From NCBI GenBank assembly GCA_030656615.1, contig JAUSOY010000033.1, positions 28,664-92,663 of the forward strand: a stretch of DNA of 64,000 nt, given 5' to 3'. The position numbers and the translations under genes are program-made. Position 1 is the stretch's first letter. Every line of letters starts with the position of its first letter. Below the pieces are notes generated by a model. The model worked only from the letters and a program-made list of their open reading frames with translations. It did not search any database and was not told where the DNA came from. This DNA is from Bacteroidales bacterium. GTDB taxonomy: Bacteria; Bacteroidota; Bacteroidia; Bacteroidales; TTA-H9. Shown one piece after another: positions 46,899 through 54,787 of this stretch.

Positions 46899-47996
46899 TT
46901 AAACATTAAAGCGGATATGAAGGACATCTCCATCCCCAACGATGTAGTTTTTCCCTTCTACATGAAATTTCCCGGCTTCTTTACAGGCATGTTCTGTTTT
47001 ATACTTCATATAGTCGTCAAACTTAATTACTTCTGCACGAATAAATCCGCGTTCAAGATCTGAATGTATTACACCAGCAGCCTGGGGTGCTGTCATGCCT
47101 TTATGAATTGTCCAGGCTCTGACTTCTTTTGGTCCGGCAGTAAAAAATGTCTGCAAATTCAGTAAATCGTAGGCACCTCTAACAAGCTTATTAACACCTG
47201 GTTCTACCAGACCTACCTCATTTAAAAATTCAGTACGATCAGCTTCATCTTCCAGTTCCGAAATTTCAGATTCGATAGCACCGGCAATCACTAAAACTCG
47301 GTGCCCCTCTTCACCCAAGGCTTCAATAACTTTGGTTGAATATCGATTTCCAGTGGTAGCTGAGGCATCATCAACATTACAAACGTATAAAACAGGCTTC
47401 ATCGTCAATAGAAAAATATCATCCACAAAGCGTTTATCATCTTCAGAAACCTGGGCGGTGCGGGCTGGCTTGATATTCTCAAGATGATCCTTATAGATTT
47501 TCAGGACTTCCAATCCTCGCTTTGCGTCTTTATCATTCGATTTTAACAGTTTCTCCAAACGGCTTATCTTTTTATCCACCGATTCGATATCCTTTGCCAT
47601 TAGCTCTATATCAACGAGTTCCATATCCCTGACCGGATCAATGGAGCCTTCGATATGTGGTAATTGAGGATCTTCAAAACAACGCAAAACATGAATTATG
47701 GCATCGGTGTTACGAATATCGCCTAAAAAATTATTTCCAACCCCTTCCCCTTTTGATGCTCCTTTTGCAAGTCCTGGAATATCCACGATATCAACCGTGG
47801 TATGTATTACCTTAAGTGACTTCACTAAAGCATCCAACTGGTAAAGACGTTCGTCGGGAACAGAAACCATTCCGATATTCGACTTTGAAGCACTAAAAGC
47901 AAAGCTGGAAGCCTGAGCTTTAGAGCTGGAAATACAATTAAAAATTGTAGTCTTACCTGAGTTGGTCAGACCAACGATACCGCATGTTAAACCCAT
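46899..47996 (-). CDS. ychF: Redox-regulated ATPase YchF (Obg-like)
   Basis: A protein of 365 residues, normal for YchF. It has a P-loop GLTNSGKTTIFNC, a DxxG motif VDIVDIPGLAKGASKGEGVGNNFL, and the VCNVDD element that replaces NKxD in YchF (hence ATP preference). The helical insertion and the C-terminal TGS domain (RAWTIHKGMTAPQAAGVIHSDLERGF) are complete. It is a translation-associated ATPase linked to oxidative stress. It has a TAnnTTTG box 21 bases upstream on the minus strand. Confidence 0.97.
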   Translation of the reverse strand: MGLTCGIVGLTNSGKTTIFNCISSSKAQASSFAFSASKSNIGMVSVPDERLYQLDALVKSLKVIHTTVDIVDIPGLAKGASKGEGVGNNFLGDIRNTDAIIHVLRCFEDPQLPHIEGSIDPVRDMELVDIELMAKDIESVDKKISRLEKLLKSNDKDAKRGLEVLKIYKDHLENIKPARTAQVSEDDKRFVDDIFLLTMKPVLYVCNVDDASATTGNRYSTKVIEALGEEGHRVLVIAGAIESEISELEDEADRTEFLNEVGLVEPGVNKLVRGAYDLLNLQTFFTAGPKEVRAWTIHKGMTAPQAAGVIHSDLERGFIRAEVIKFDDYMKYKTEHACKEAGKFHVEGKNYIVGDGDVLHIRFNV

Positions 47997-48016
47997 GTTA
48001 TTGTTTTTTTGGGTTG

Positions 48017-48024
48017 CAAAAGTA
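48017..48024 (-). promoter_or_regulatory. -7 box for ychF
   Basis: The minus strand reads TACTTTTG, an exact TAnnTTTG match 20 bases before the ATG at 47996. No clear -33 element was seen. Confidence 0.5.
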
Positions 48025-48131
48025 CAAAAATTCCGCTTTCACTTTTCACCCGAACTTGAATGGAATACCTTATCTACCGTTGTTTGCCTCTAAAATTAAC
48101 GGTTCAGAATGTTTTAGTTTATCATTTTATG

Positions 48132-48139
48132 TACTTTTG
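48132..48139 (+). promoter_or_regulatory. -7 box for the 48.2-52.4 kb gene group
   Basis: TACTTTTG is an exact TAnnTTTG match 30 bases before the ATG at 48170, upstream of the lipoprotein-LtaS-kinase group. The -33 side is T-rich only. Confidence 0.5.
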
Positions 48140-48169
48140 TATTTCCACATTTTAAATCTGAAATTTATT

Positions 48170-48838
48170 ATGAGAAATCTCTTCAACCTCTCGACAGTAT
48201 TATTTGTGCTGATACTTTTGGGCGGATGTATTAAAGAAAATGAAGATAATTCTAAACCCATTATTCAAGTTTTGGGAAGTAATCCGCATTATATGCGTTT
48301 GAATACTCCATATCGCGATACGGGTGTTTTAGTGATGGATAATTATGGGGTACTAAAAATCTGGAGCGACATTACTTCTCTTGACACCAGCCATGCAGGA
48401 CGGTATACGATAAAATACTTTGCAATGGATTTCTCTGAAAACCTTGCAGAAGCCTCCAGAACAGTAGTTGTCAGAATTGAAGGATTTAATCTCAGGAGTC
48501 AGTGGAGCGTAGAAAAAACAGAGCCTTTTCCGGGTGGTCAGATAAATTCTTTTAATGATAGTTTATTTAATCCAACGGTTAAAAAAATCTATTTCGCTGG
48601 ACTTACTTCTCCCCTTCTTCAACCCATCAGGGCTGATATTATTGGAAGTTTGGGTGATACGCTTGCTATCAGTAAACAATTAATATTAACCTCAGACACG
48701 CTGATTTCGTATATGCTCGGACTGGGGATAATTCAGTCGGATGCTCAACGCTTCGAAGTCCTCTATCACAGGATTAACGAACGGCCCGGCACCGTTGACA
48801 CGATTGTTGGTAAAATGATTTATTCCAAATTAAAGTAA
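48170..48838 (+). CDS. Lipoprotein with an immunoglobulin-like (DUF5011-type) domain
   Basis: A protein of 222 residues with a lipobox LLGGC at C20. The segment NTPYRDTGVLVMDNYGVLKIWSDI, then HAGRYTIKYFAMDFSENLAEASRTVVV (about 50-105), closely resembles the DUF5011/HYR-like Ig domain often written as NPYTDPGATAxDNxDG ... GTYTVTYTATDxxGN. The remaining half is unknown and all-beta. It is likely surface or periplasmic. The ATG at 48170 is chosen; the longer frame upstream is antisense to the ychF start and contains no signal. It ends 4 bases before the LtaS-like gene. Confidence 0.75.
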   Translation: MRNLFNLSTVLFVLILLGGCIKENEDNSKPIIQVLGSNPHYMRLNTPYRDTGVLVMDNYGVLKIWSDITSLDTSHAGRYTIKYFAMDFSENLAEASRTVVVRIEGFNLRSQWSVEKTEPFPGGQINSFNDSLFNPTVKKIYFAGLTSPLLQPIRADIIGSLGDTLAISKQLILTSDTLISYMLGLGIIQSDAQRFEVLYHRINERPGTVDTIVGKMIYSKLK

Positions 48839-48842
48839 GTTC

Positions 48843-50756
48843 ATGATGCCTCGTAAAGCCTTATTTAAAGGCAGTGTTCATTCCGTTGTTATTTTGCGGC
48901 TGATTCTGGTTTTTATTCTGTTGGTGACATCACGCCTACTATTATATTTCTTCAATATTAATGCTTTCGGAGGGGATATTCATTTCTCTAGAGTACTTGT
49001 AAATGGATTTCGTTTCGATATTTCTGCACTGATGATGCTGAATGCGCCCTATATTTTACTGGCTGTTATTCCTTTTCGGTTTAGGATAAATCTGGCCTAT
49101 AAAGTCATCCCGACCAGTTTATTTTATATTGCAAACATTCTGGCCTTAGCGCTTAATACCATTGATGCGGTATATTATCCATTTAATTTAAAGCGCCTTA
49201 CCTGGGATATTTTTAGTTTTCTTAATACTGGCGATGGTTATTGGTCTCTTATTCCTCAGCTAATGATTGATTTTTGGTATGCAATATTGGTATTTGGAAT
49301 ACTTGTTTATGTGCTGATTATCGTTGCAAAGAAGTTTGTATCAAGTCCTGCATTTACGTTTCGCACATCTTCTGCTTTTGTGGCATGGAATACCTTATTA
49401 TTGATTTTATGGGCCGCTATAATTGTTATTGGGGTGCGTGGAGGATTTCAATTAAAGCCCATTACAATCATCGATGCCGGCAGAAATTTTCAGGCTGATA
49501 AAACAGCAGCCATATTAAATACTCCGTTTACACTGGCTAAAACCTATGGTAAAACTGGCGTTTCGAGTCGGGAGTACATGTCAGAAAAAGATGCAATAAA
49601 TTACTTTTCACCCATTAAAAACCCTGATACACTTGCTTTCCGCCCACTGAATGTGGTCATAATCATCATGGAAAGTTTTTCAAACGAGCACATTGGACGA
49701 CTAAACAAACAAATAAGTCAGGATTACAAAGGGTTCACTCCCTTTTTTGATAGTTTGATGAATGAAGGGGTTTTCTACAGGTCTTTTGCAAATGGAAAAC
49801 GCTCCATTGAAGGAATTCCAGCCATTGTAGCTTCCCTGCCATCATGGATGAATGGCGATTTCATTACTTCCGTTTATGCTTCCACACATTTCAATAGTCT
49901 GGCTCATCATCTGAAATCACAGAACTACAAAACTTCTTTTTTCCATGGCGGGAAAAATGGAACGATGAATTTTGATGCGTTTTGTAAAACCGCTGGTTTC
50001 GGCGAATATGTTGGTATGAACGAATATGGCAACGACAAGGATTTTGATGGAAACTGGGGAATTTATGATGAGGAATTTTTTAAATTCTGGAACAAAAAAC
50101 TCAGCAGCCAGAAACCTCCCTTCTTCTCGGTTTGCTTTTCACTTTCATCGCATCACCCGTATTCGATTCCTGAAAAATACACGTCTGTTTTTCCGGAAGG
50201 CAAATTAAAAATCCAACAGAGTATCGCGTATGCCGATTATTCATTACAACAATTTTTTAAGGAGGCATCAAAACAAAGCTGGTATTCAAATACCCTATTT
50301 ATTATAACTGCAGACCATTCGTCAGAAGCCAATTTTGAATATTATAAATCGGCCATCGGACAATACAGCATCCCATTACTTTTTTTTACGCCCGGTGAAA
50401 AACCGTTCAGAAGTCATTCGGGACAAATTGCCCAGCAAATTGATATTATGCCAACGGTATTATCTCTTTTGCATTATAAGCATCCATATGTTTCTTTTGG
50501 AAATAATTTGAGTGATAGTATCTCTTCATCCTATTCTCTGTCATATCTTAACGGAATATATCAGTATCTCACTACGGATGAATGCATACAATTTGATGGA
50601 GACAAGCTTATCGCTACGTATCAACTTCCATCCGACAGCCTGCTTAAAAACCCCGCTTTATACGCGAAGCCAGACAACGAAAACAAAATGAAAGCCATTA
50701 TACAACAGTTTAATCAGCGCTTAAAACAAAACCGAATGACCGTAGAGCATGAATAA
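48843..50756 (+). CDS. LtaS-like phosphoglycerol transferase/sulfatase-fold membrane protein (copy 2)
   Basis: At 637 residues this has five membrane helices (to about 200) and a periplasmic sulfatase-fold domain with E277 (NVVIIIMESFS), the putative nucleophile S321 (GKRSIEGIPAI) and DHS at 491-493. It is the paralogue of the gene at 14433 and shares its topology. Such enzymes transfer glycerol-phosphate from phosphatidylglycerol and release diacylglycerol. The gene overlaps the following lipid kinase by 8 bases, which directly suggests recycling of that diacylglycerol. The acceptor is not known; glycans or lipids of the envelope are possibilities. Confidence 0.9.
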   Translation: MMPRKALFKGSVHSVVILRLILVFILLVTSRLLLYFFNINAFGGDIHFSRVLVNGFRFDISALMMLNAPYILLAVIPFRFRINLAYKVIPTSLFYIANILALALNTIDAVYYPFNLKRLTWDIFSFLNTGDGYWSLIPQLMIDFWYAILVFGILVYVLIIVAKKFVSSPAFTFRTSSAFVAWNTLLLILWAAIIVIGVRGGFQLKPITIIDAGRNFQADKTAAILNTPFTLAKTYGKTGVSSREYMSEKDAINYFSPIKNPDTLAFRPLNVVIIIMESFSNEHIGRLNKQISQDYKGFTPFFDSLMNEGVFYRSFANGKRSIEGIPAIVASLPSWMNGDFITSVYASTHFNSLAHHLKSQNYKTSFFHGGKNGTMNFDAFCKTAGFGEYVGMNEYGNDKDFDGNWGIYDEEFFKFWNKKLSSQKPPFFSVCFSLSSHHPYSIPEKYTSVFPEGKLKIQQSIAYADYSLQQFFKEASKQSWYSNTLFIITADHSSEANFEYYKSAIGQYSIPLLFFTPGEKPFRSHSGQIAQQIDIMPTVLSLLHYKHPYVSFGNNLSDSISSSYSLSYLNGIYQYLTTDECIQFDGDKLIATYQLPSDSLLKNPALYAKPDNENKMKAIIQQFNQRLKQNRMTVEHE

Positions 50757-51633
50757 ACGAAAAATCTTCTTTATAATTAATCCACATTCCGGCGTTAATC
50801 ACGGTAAAAAGGGCACACTTCCGTCGTTAATTCAGGAAGTATTTCCTGAGAAAGATTTTGAGATAAAGATTAAAAGCAGCCGCTCTGCAGAAGATGTTTT
50901 TAATCTGAGTAGTTACGCGGTGGAACACAGCTATGAAACATTGGTTGTTGTGGGAGGCGACGGCACTGTTAATGAGGCTGCAGAAGCCCTTTGTGGTACA
51001 AAAACAAAACTGGGAATCATTCCCTTAGGTTCCGGCAATGGGCTGGCTCATCATTTAAATATTCCTTTTGGTTTAAAAGAATCACTTGAAAGTATTAAAA
51101 CCGGAAATAATGTCTGGATTGATACCTTACGAATTAACAACAAACTCGCTGTGAGTATTGCTGGTATTGGCTTCGATGCAAAAGTGGCCAGGCAATTTGC
51201 TTTAGCCGATAAACGAGGTTTTTTCTCCTATTTAAAAATAAGTTTACGCGAGTATTTTACCTATAAACCAAGAGTATATACCCTGCAAATTGATGGTAAA
51301 ACCATACAAACACGTGCATTTTTTATCAGCATCGCCAATTCCGATCAATTTGGATACAATACCTCCATTGCACCGGCGGCCGATATCAAAGACGGACTGG
51401 CAGAAATATGCATCGTTAAACGAATTCCACTATTCCGCACACCCTTCTTTGCGGCATTATTATTCAGCAAAAATGCCGATAAAAGCCGTTATGTTACTAT
51501 CTTTAAGGCCTCCGAATGCACGATTGAGCGAAAAAAAGGTAAGTATGTCAATATTGACGGAGAATCAGTAAAAATGAAAAAGCTGCTGCAAATCAAAGTC
51601 ATTCCGGAGTCGCTAAATGTCATTATTCCCTAA
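50749..51633 (+). CDS. Diacylglycerol kinase-family (DgkB/YegS-like) lipid kinase
   Basis: A soluble lipid kinase of 294 residues of the DAGK/sphingosine kinase fold. The nucleotide loop is VVGGDGTVNEA (GGDGT at 69-73), followed by GIIPLGSGNGLAHHL (GSGNGLA at 94-100) and GIGFDAKVAR. The C-terminal beta-domain reads NSDQFGYNTSIAPAADIKDGLAEI. It phosphorylates diacylglycerol or a related lipid using ATP. It overlaps the LtaS-like gene by 8 bases, and is followed by an unknown gene after 9 bases. In Gram-positive bacteria the same pair of activities (LtaS and DgkB) recycles the diacylglycerol by-product. Confidence 0.92.
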   Translation: MNKRKIFFIINPHSGVNHGKKGTLPSLIQEVFPEKDFEIKIKSSRSAEDVFNLSSYAVEHSYETLVVVGGDGTVNEAAEALCGTKTKLGIIPLGSGNGLAHHLNIPFGLKESLESIKTGNNVWIDTLRINNKLAVSIAGIGFDAKVARQFALADKRGFFSYLKISLREYFTYKPRVYTLQIDGKTIQTRAFFISIANSDQFGYNTSIAPAADIKDGLAEICIVKRIPLFRTPFFAALLFSKNADKSRYVTIFKASECTIERKKGKYVNIDGESVKMKKLLQIKVIPESLNVIIP

Positions 51634-51642
51634 TTCGTAAAT

Positions 51643-52398
51643 ATGCATTCAAACGACGAATATTCGAGCGATGACCTTCGGAATATACTGGACGAAATTC
51701 CTGAGAATATCCGGGTGATGGACGAAGGTGTTGATCCGGAAATACAGATAGAATTTTTACAAATCATTTCTGAAATTCAGAAAGAAAAGCCTGTTCCTGT
51801 TGATATTGTGAAGTCAGCCACGCTTCTACGTAATGAAAATGAAGATTTGGAAGTTAGAAAAAGACTATTGGTTCGTTTAGCTACTTTTCCTGGAATCGAG
51901 TGGTATAAAACCCTGGAAACCTATCTGTCGGAGTCTTCTACCGAAATAAGGCCTTACGCGCTATACGCCCTTCAATTATCAAGGATGTTGCTTTTAAGTG
52001 ACCTTTCAGATAATGATGAAACGTACGTCACCACGGGATTGGGCGGAAAAAGCAATAAATTCCGCATTTATTGTGTAATAATTCCTGAGGGTGATAAACC
52101 ATTCAGCGATAAGCAAGCAAAAATTATTACCCGTGAATTCAATTTTTATGCTGCCCAAAAAGATATTGAAGTCGAAAATTTTCGTTTTCTATATGAATAC
52201 GCTTCCTTTGCCATACTTTTACCATTCGATATTCCATTAAATGATTTTATGCATCCGGCCATCGAAGAATGTAACCATTACGGAAATTTTATATGCGACG
52301 GATTTTTTGCTACGAATGTTAAAATACCAACCCACAAAGAAATTTTGGATGTAATCCAGGAAAAAATCAAACCAAACAATAATTTATTACAAACATGA
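51643..52398 (+). CDS. Uncharacterised protein in the LtaS/lipid kinase group
   Basis: I do not recognise this 251-residue protein. The first 110 residues are helical with a repeat-like pattern (PVDIVKSATLLRNENEDLEV and WYKTLETYLSESSTEIRPYA), suggesting a short HEAT-like solenoid. The second half is mixed alpha/beta with ITREFNFYAAQKDIEVENF. There is no signal peptide or membrane segment. It overlaps the M1 peptidase gene start by 4 bases (ATGA) and follows the lipid kinase by 9, so it belongs to that unit, but no role is proposed. Confidence 0.6.
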   Translation: MHSNDEYSSDDLRNILDEIPENIRVMDEGVDPEIQIEFLQIISEIQKEKPVPVDIVKSATLLRNENEDLEVRKRLLVRLATFPGIEWYKTLETYLSESSTEIRPYALYALQLSRMLLLSDLSDNDETYVTTGLGGKSNKFRIYCVIIPEGDKPFSDKQAKIITREFNFYAAQKDIEVENFRFLYEYASFAILLPFDIPLNDFMHPAIEECNHYGNFICDGFFATNVKIPTHKEILDVIQEKIKPNNNLLQT

Positions 52399-54380
52399 AA
52401 AGGCTATTACTCTTTACTATCGGTTTCCTTATTATTAATTCGTTCGTTTTTGCACAGACCATTCAGCCGGATAAAGGAAGCTGGCTTTGCTCTCAGGGCA
52501 AAATGGCACGCCATACTTTGCCTGTATTAAAATCGACCCAAGCTCAACTACCTCACTCTTTTGATGTTCTTAAATATTCATTGGATGTCGACATCTGGCA
52601 TTGTTACAATTCGCCTTATCCTCATAATTTCACAGGAAGTGTTGAGGTACAGTTCCGCGTTGATTCAACCCTCAACTCAATCAATCTTGATGCTTGGGCA
52701 TCTTCCATCCAAATAGTATCTGTAGCAGGAGCCGGAACATCATTTACGCATACTGGCAATATCCTCACCATACAACTAAACCAGACTTACAATCCGGGTG
52801 AGATGGTGAGTGTAATTGTAAATTATAACCATCTGAATATTACCGATAACGCATTTTATGCCAATAACGGATTTGTATTTACCGACTCAGAACCCGAAGG
52901 CGCAAGACGTTGGTTTCCTTGCTGGGATAAACCTTCGGATAAAGCACTTTGGCAATTGAGAGCCAAGGTTCCTACGGATGTAAAATTAGGCAGCAATGGG
53001 ATTTTAGCCGATTCGGTTGTGGTAGCCGACTCATTATGGTATACATGGGTAAGTAATGAAAACGTTGCTACTTACCTTAACATAATAACTTCCAAGCGCA
53101 ATTTTGTTCTGGACATCGTTTATTGGGACAAACCCGTTACTCCTCCTGAAAGAATTCCCATACGTTTTTATTATAATGCAGGTGAAAATCCTTCCGCCAT
53201 TAAAGGCATTATTGGTAGCATGACTGATTTCTTCTCTGACATTTTCTGCATGCATCCTTTCCAAAAAAATGGATTTGCAACGCTGAATTCCGATTTTAGC
53301 TGGGGAGGAATGGAAAACCAAACACTTACAAGTTTATGCGGGAATTGTTGGGGAGAAAGCTTAATTGCCCACGAATATGCTCACCAATGGTTTGGTGATA
53401 TGATTACCTGCGCCACATGGGCAGATTTATGGTTAAACGAGGGCTTTGCAACGTACTCAGAATCACTGTGGTTAGAACATACACAAGGATATTCTGCATA
53501 TAAACAAGACGTAAATAGCAATGCAAGTTATTATCTGTCAACCAATCCGGGTTGGGCTATTTCTGACCCACAGTGGGCAATAACTACACCTTCTACTAAT
53601 ATCTTATTCAGTCCCTCCATTACTTATAGCAAAGGAGCCAGCATTCATCATTTATTACGCTATACCATCGGTGATAGTTCATATTTTGAAGCACTAAAAC
53701 AATTTGCCAATAATCCGGAACTTCAATATCATTCTGCAGTAATTCAAGATTTTATTGATGTGGTAAACAATGTTACCAGCGAAGATTACGCATGGTTTTT
53801 CGACCAATGGGTATTTAGTCCTAACCATCCGGTTTATAATAATACATACTGGATTGAAGACAAAGGCAACGGAGAATGGGCTGTGCATTTTACAGTTCAT
53901 CAGGTTCAGGCCAATCCTGCTTTCTTTAAAATGCCCATTCAGGTGCGATTAATGGGAAGCGATCTCGATACCACCTTCCGGGTAATGAATGATGTTAATC
54001 ACCAGGGCTTTACTTTTAATGTAAACAAGCAGCCCGTTCTGGTTCGATTTGACCACAACAACGATATTGTTCTAAAAACGGCCACGCTGACTGTTTCCGA
54101 TAAAACTGACGCAAAACTGGAAACCATGAACATTCGTCTGGTGCCCAATCCTGCCAATACCGAAACATCCATTGTTATCAATTCACCCGTGAATCAAAGC
54201 ATTTCATGGAGTTTATTCAGCCTCAATGGCGAACAAATAATGTTTCCAAAGTCGGTTTCCATTGAAAAAGGCCAGCAAAGCATTAAAGTAAACACCAGCC
54301 TCCTGAATGCCGGAGTTTATTTGCTTCGTATCAACAATGGAACAGAAATCTATAACCAGCGATTGGTCATAACGAAATAG
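52395..54380 (+). CDS. M1-family aminopeptidase with T9SS sorting domain
   Basis: A secreted metallopeptidase of 661 residues. The signal peptide ends SFVFAQ. The exopeptidase motif GGMEN is at 304-308, the zinc site HEYAH at 326-330 (HEXXH) and the third ligand E349 in WLNEGFATYSE, so the catalytic set of M1 aminopeptidases is complete. The C-terminal 75 residues (MNIRLVPNPANTETSIVIN to YNQRLVITK) form a type IX secretion sorting domain, so it is exported to the surface. It starts 4 bases before the end of the previous gene and is followed by a terminator. Confidence 0.94.
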   Translation: MKRLLLFTIGFLIINSFVFAQTIQPDKGSWLCSQGKMARHTLPVLKSTQAQLPHSFDVLKYSLDVDIWHCYNSPYPHNFTGSVEVQFRVDSTLNSINLDAWASSIQIVSVAGAGTSFTHTGNILTIQLNQTYNPGEMVSVIVNYNHLNITDNAFYANNGFVFTDSEPEGARRWFPCWDKPSDKALWQLRAKVPTDVKLGSNGILADSVVVADSLWYTWVSNENVATYLNIITSKRNFVLDIVYWDKPVTPPERIPIRFYYNAGENPSAIKGIIGSMTDFFSDIFCMHPFQKNGFATLNSDFSWGGMENQTLTSLCGNCWGESLIAHEYAHQWFGDMITCATWADLWLNEGFATYSESLWLEHTQGYSAYKQDVNSNASYYLSTNPGWAISDPQWAITTPSTNILFSPSITYSKGASIHHLLRYTIGDSSYFEALKQFANNPELQYHSAVIQDFIDVVNNVTSEDYAWFFDQWVFSPNHPVYNNTYWIEDKGNGEWAVHFTVHQVQANPAFFKMPIQVRLMGSDLDTTFRVMNDVNHQGFTFNVNKQPVLVRFDHNNDIVLKTATLTVSDKTDAKLETMNIRLVPNPANTETSIVINSPVNQSISWSLFSLNGEQIMFPKSVSIEKGQQSIKVNTSLLNAGVYLLRINNGTEIYNQRLVITK

Positions 54381-54403
54381 TTTCGTTTTAAAATTTAATG
54401 AGA

Positions 54404-54434
54404 AGGAGTGCGGATACCCGTGCTCCTTTTTTTT
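54404..54434 (+). terminator. Rho-independent terminator after the M1 peptidase gene
   Basis: Stem AGGAGTGCGG/CCGTGCTCCT (10 pairs, two of them G-T) with a short ATAC loop runs into TTTTTTTT. It begins 24 bases after the stop codon and isolates the FMN-controlled gene from the operon before it. Confidence 0.75.
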
Positions 54435-54440
54435 GAGGAT

Positions 54441-54504
54441 ACCCTTCCTTTGCCGATAGCCATCGGCATGAGGAAGGATCAGGGATGGGGGCTGTTTCCC
54501 CATC
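54441..54504. repeat. Two tandem palindromes between the terminator and the FMN promoter
   Basis: First palindrome: CCTTCCT (54444-54450) with AGGAAGG (54471-54477), and inside it GCCGAT (54452-54457) with ATCGGC (54462-54467). Second palindrome: GATGGGG (54484-54490) with CCCCATC (54498-54504). They are non-coding, unusually GC-rich for this region and look like REP-type or attenuator elements. Confidence 0.5.
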
Positions 54505-54537
54505 ACTATCAAAATCTTACAGATAAAAATAATTTTC

Positions 54538-54567
54538 TTTCGCGATTTACCAAAAAACGTATCTTTG
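54538..54567 (+). promoter_or_regulatory. Bacteroidota promoter for the FMN riboswitch transcript
   Basis: TTTC at 54538-54541 and TATCTTTG at 54560-54567 (an exact TAnnTTTG) are separated by 18 bases. The expected start of transcription, about 7 bases later, coincides with the first base of the aptamer's P1 stem. Confidence 0.7.
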
Positions 54568-54575
54568 TCCCGAAA

Positions 54576-54688
54576 TTCTTCAGGGCAGGGTGTAATTCCC
54601 GATCGGCGGTATAGTCCGCGACTCCCCTTCAAGGGACTGAACCGGTGGAACTCCGGTACCGACAGTTAAAGTCTGGATGGAAGAAGAA
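54576..54688 (+). promoter_or_regulatory. FMN riboswitch (RFN element) aptamer
   Basis: All conserved blocks of the RFN element are present in order. P1 5' strand TTCTTC at 54576, then GGGCAGGGTG, AATTCCCGA, CGGCGGTATAGTCCGCGA, an arm CCCTTCAAGGG, CCGGTGGAACTCCGGTACCGACAGT, AGTCTGGATG and the P1 3' strand GAAGAA ending at 54688. It binds FMN. In this window it precedes a single TonB-dependent receptor gene. An intrinsic terminator at 54747-54771 completes an expression platform, and the base pairing possibilities predict repression when FMN is present. Confidence 0.95.
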
Positions 54689-54746
54689 TACGACCGCATG
54701 GCCAAAACCTGTCCGTTTTGGTATTATGTGTATCGGTATACATCCT

Positions 54747-54771
54747 GCCCTGGTTTGTCAGGGCTATTTTT
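54747..54771 (+). terminator. Riboswitch-controlled terminator
   Basis: Stem GCCCTG (54747-54752)/CAGGGC (54759-54764) with loop GTTTGT is followed by TATTTTTTT. The stretch CCTGCCCTG (54744-54752) is perfectly complementary over 9 bases to CAGGGCAGG in the aptamer (54581-54589), giving an alternative antiterminator pairing when FMN is absent. A flanking pairing GGTATAC (54735-54741)/GTATACC (54776-54782) encloses it. Confidence 0.8.
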
Positions 54772-54787
54772 TTAAGTATACCAATAT

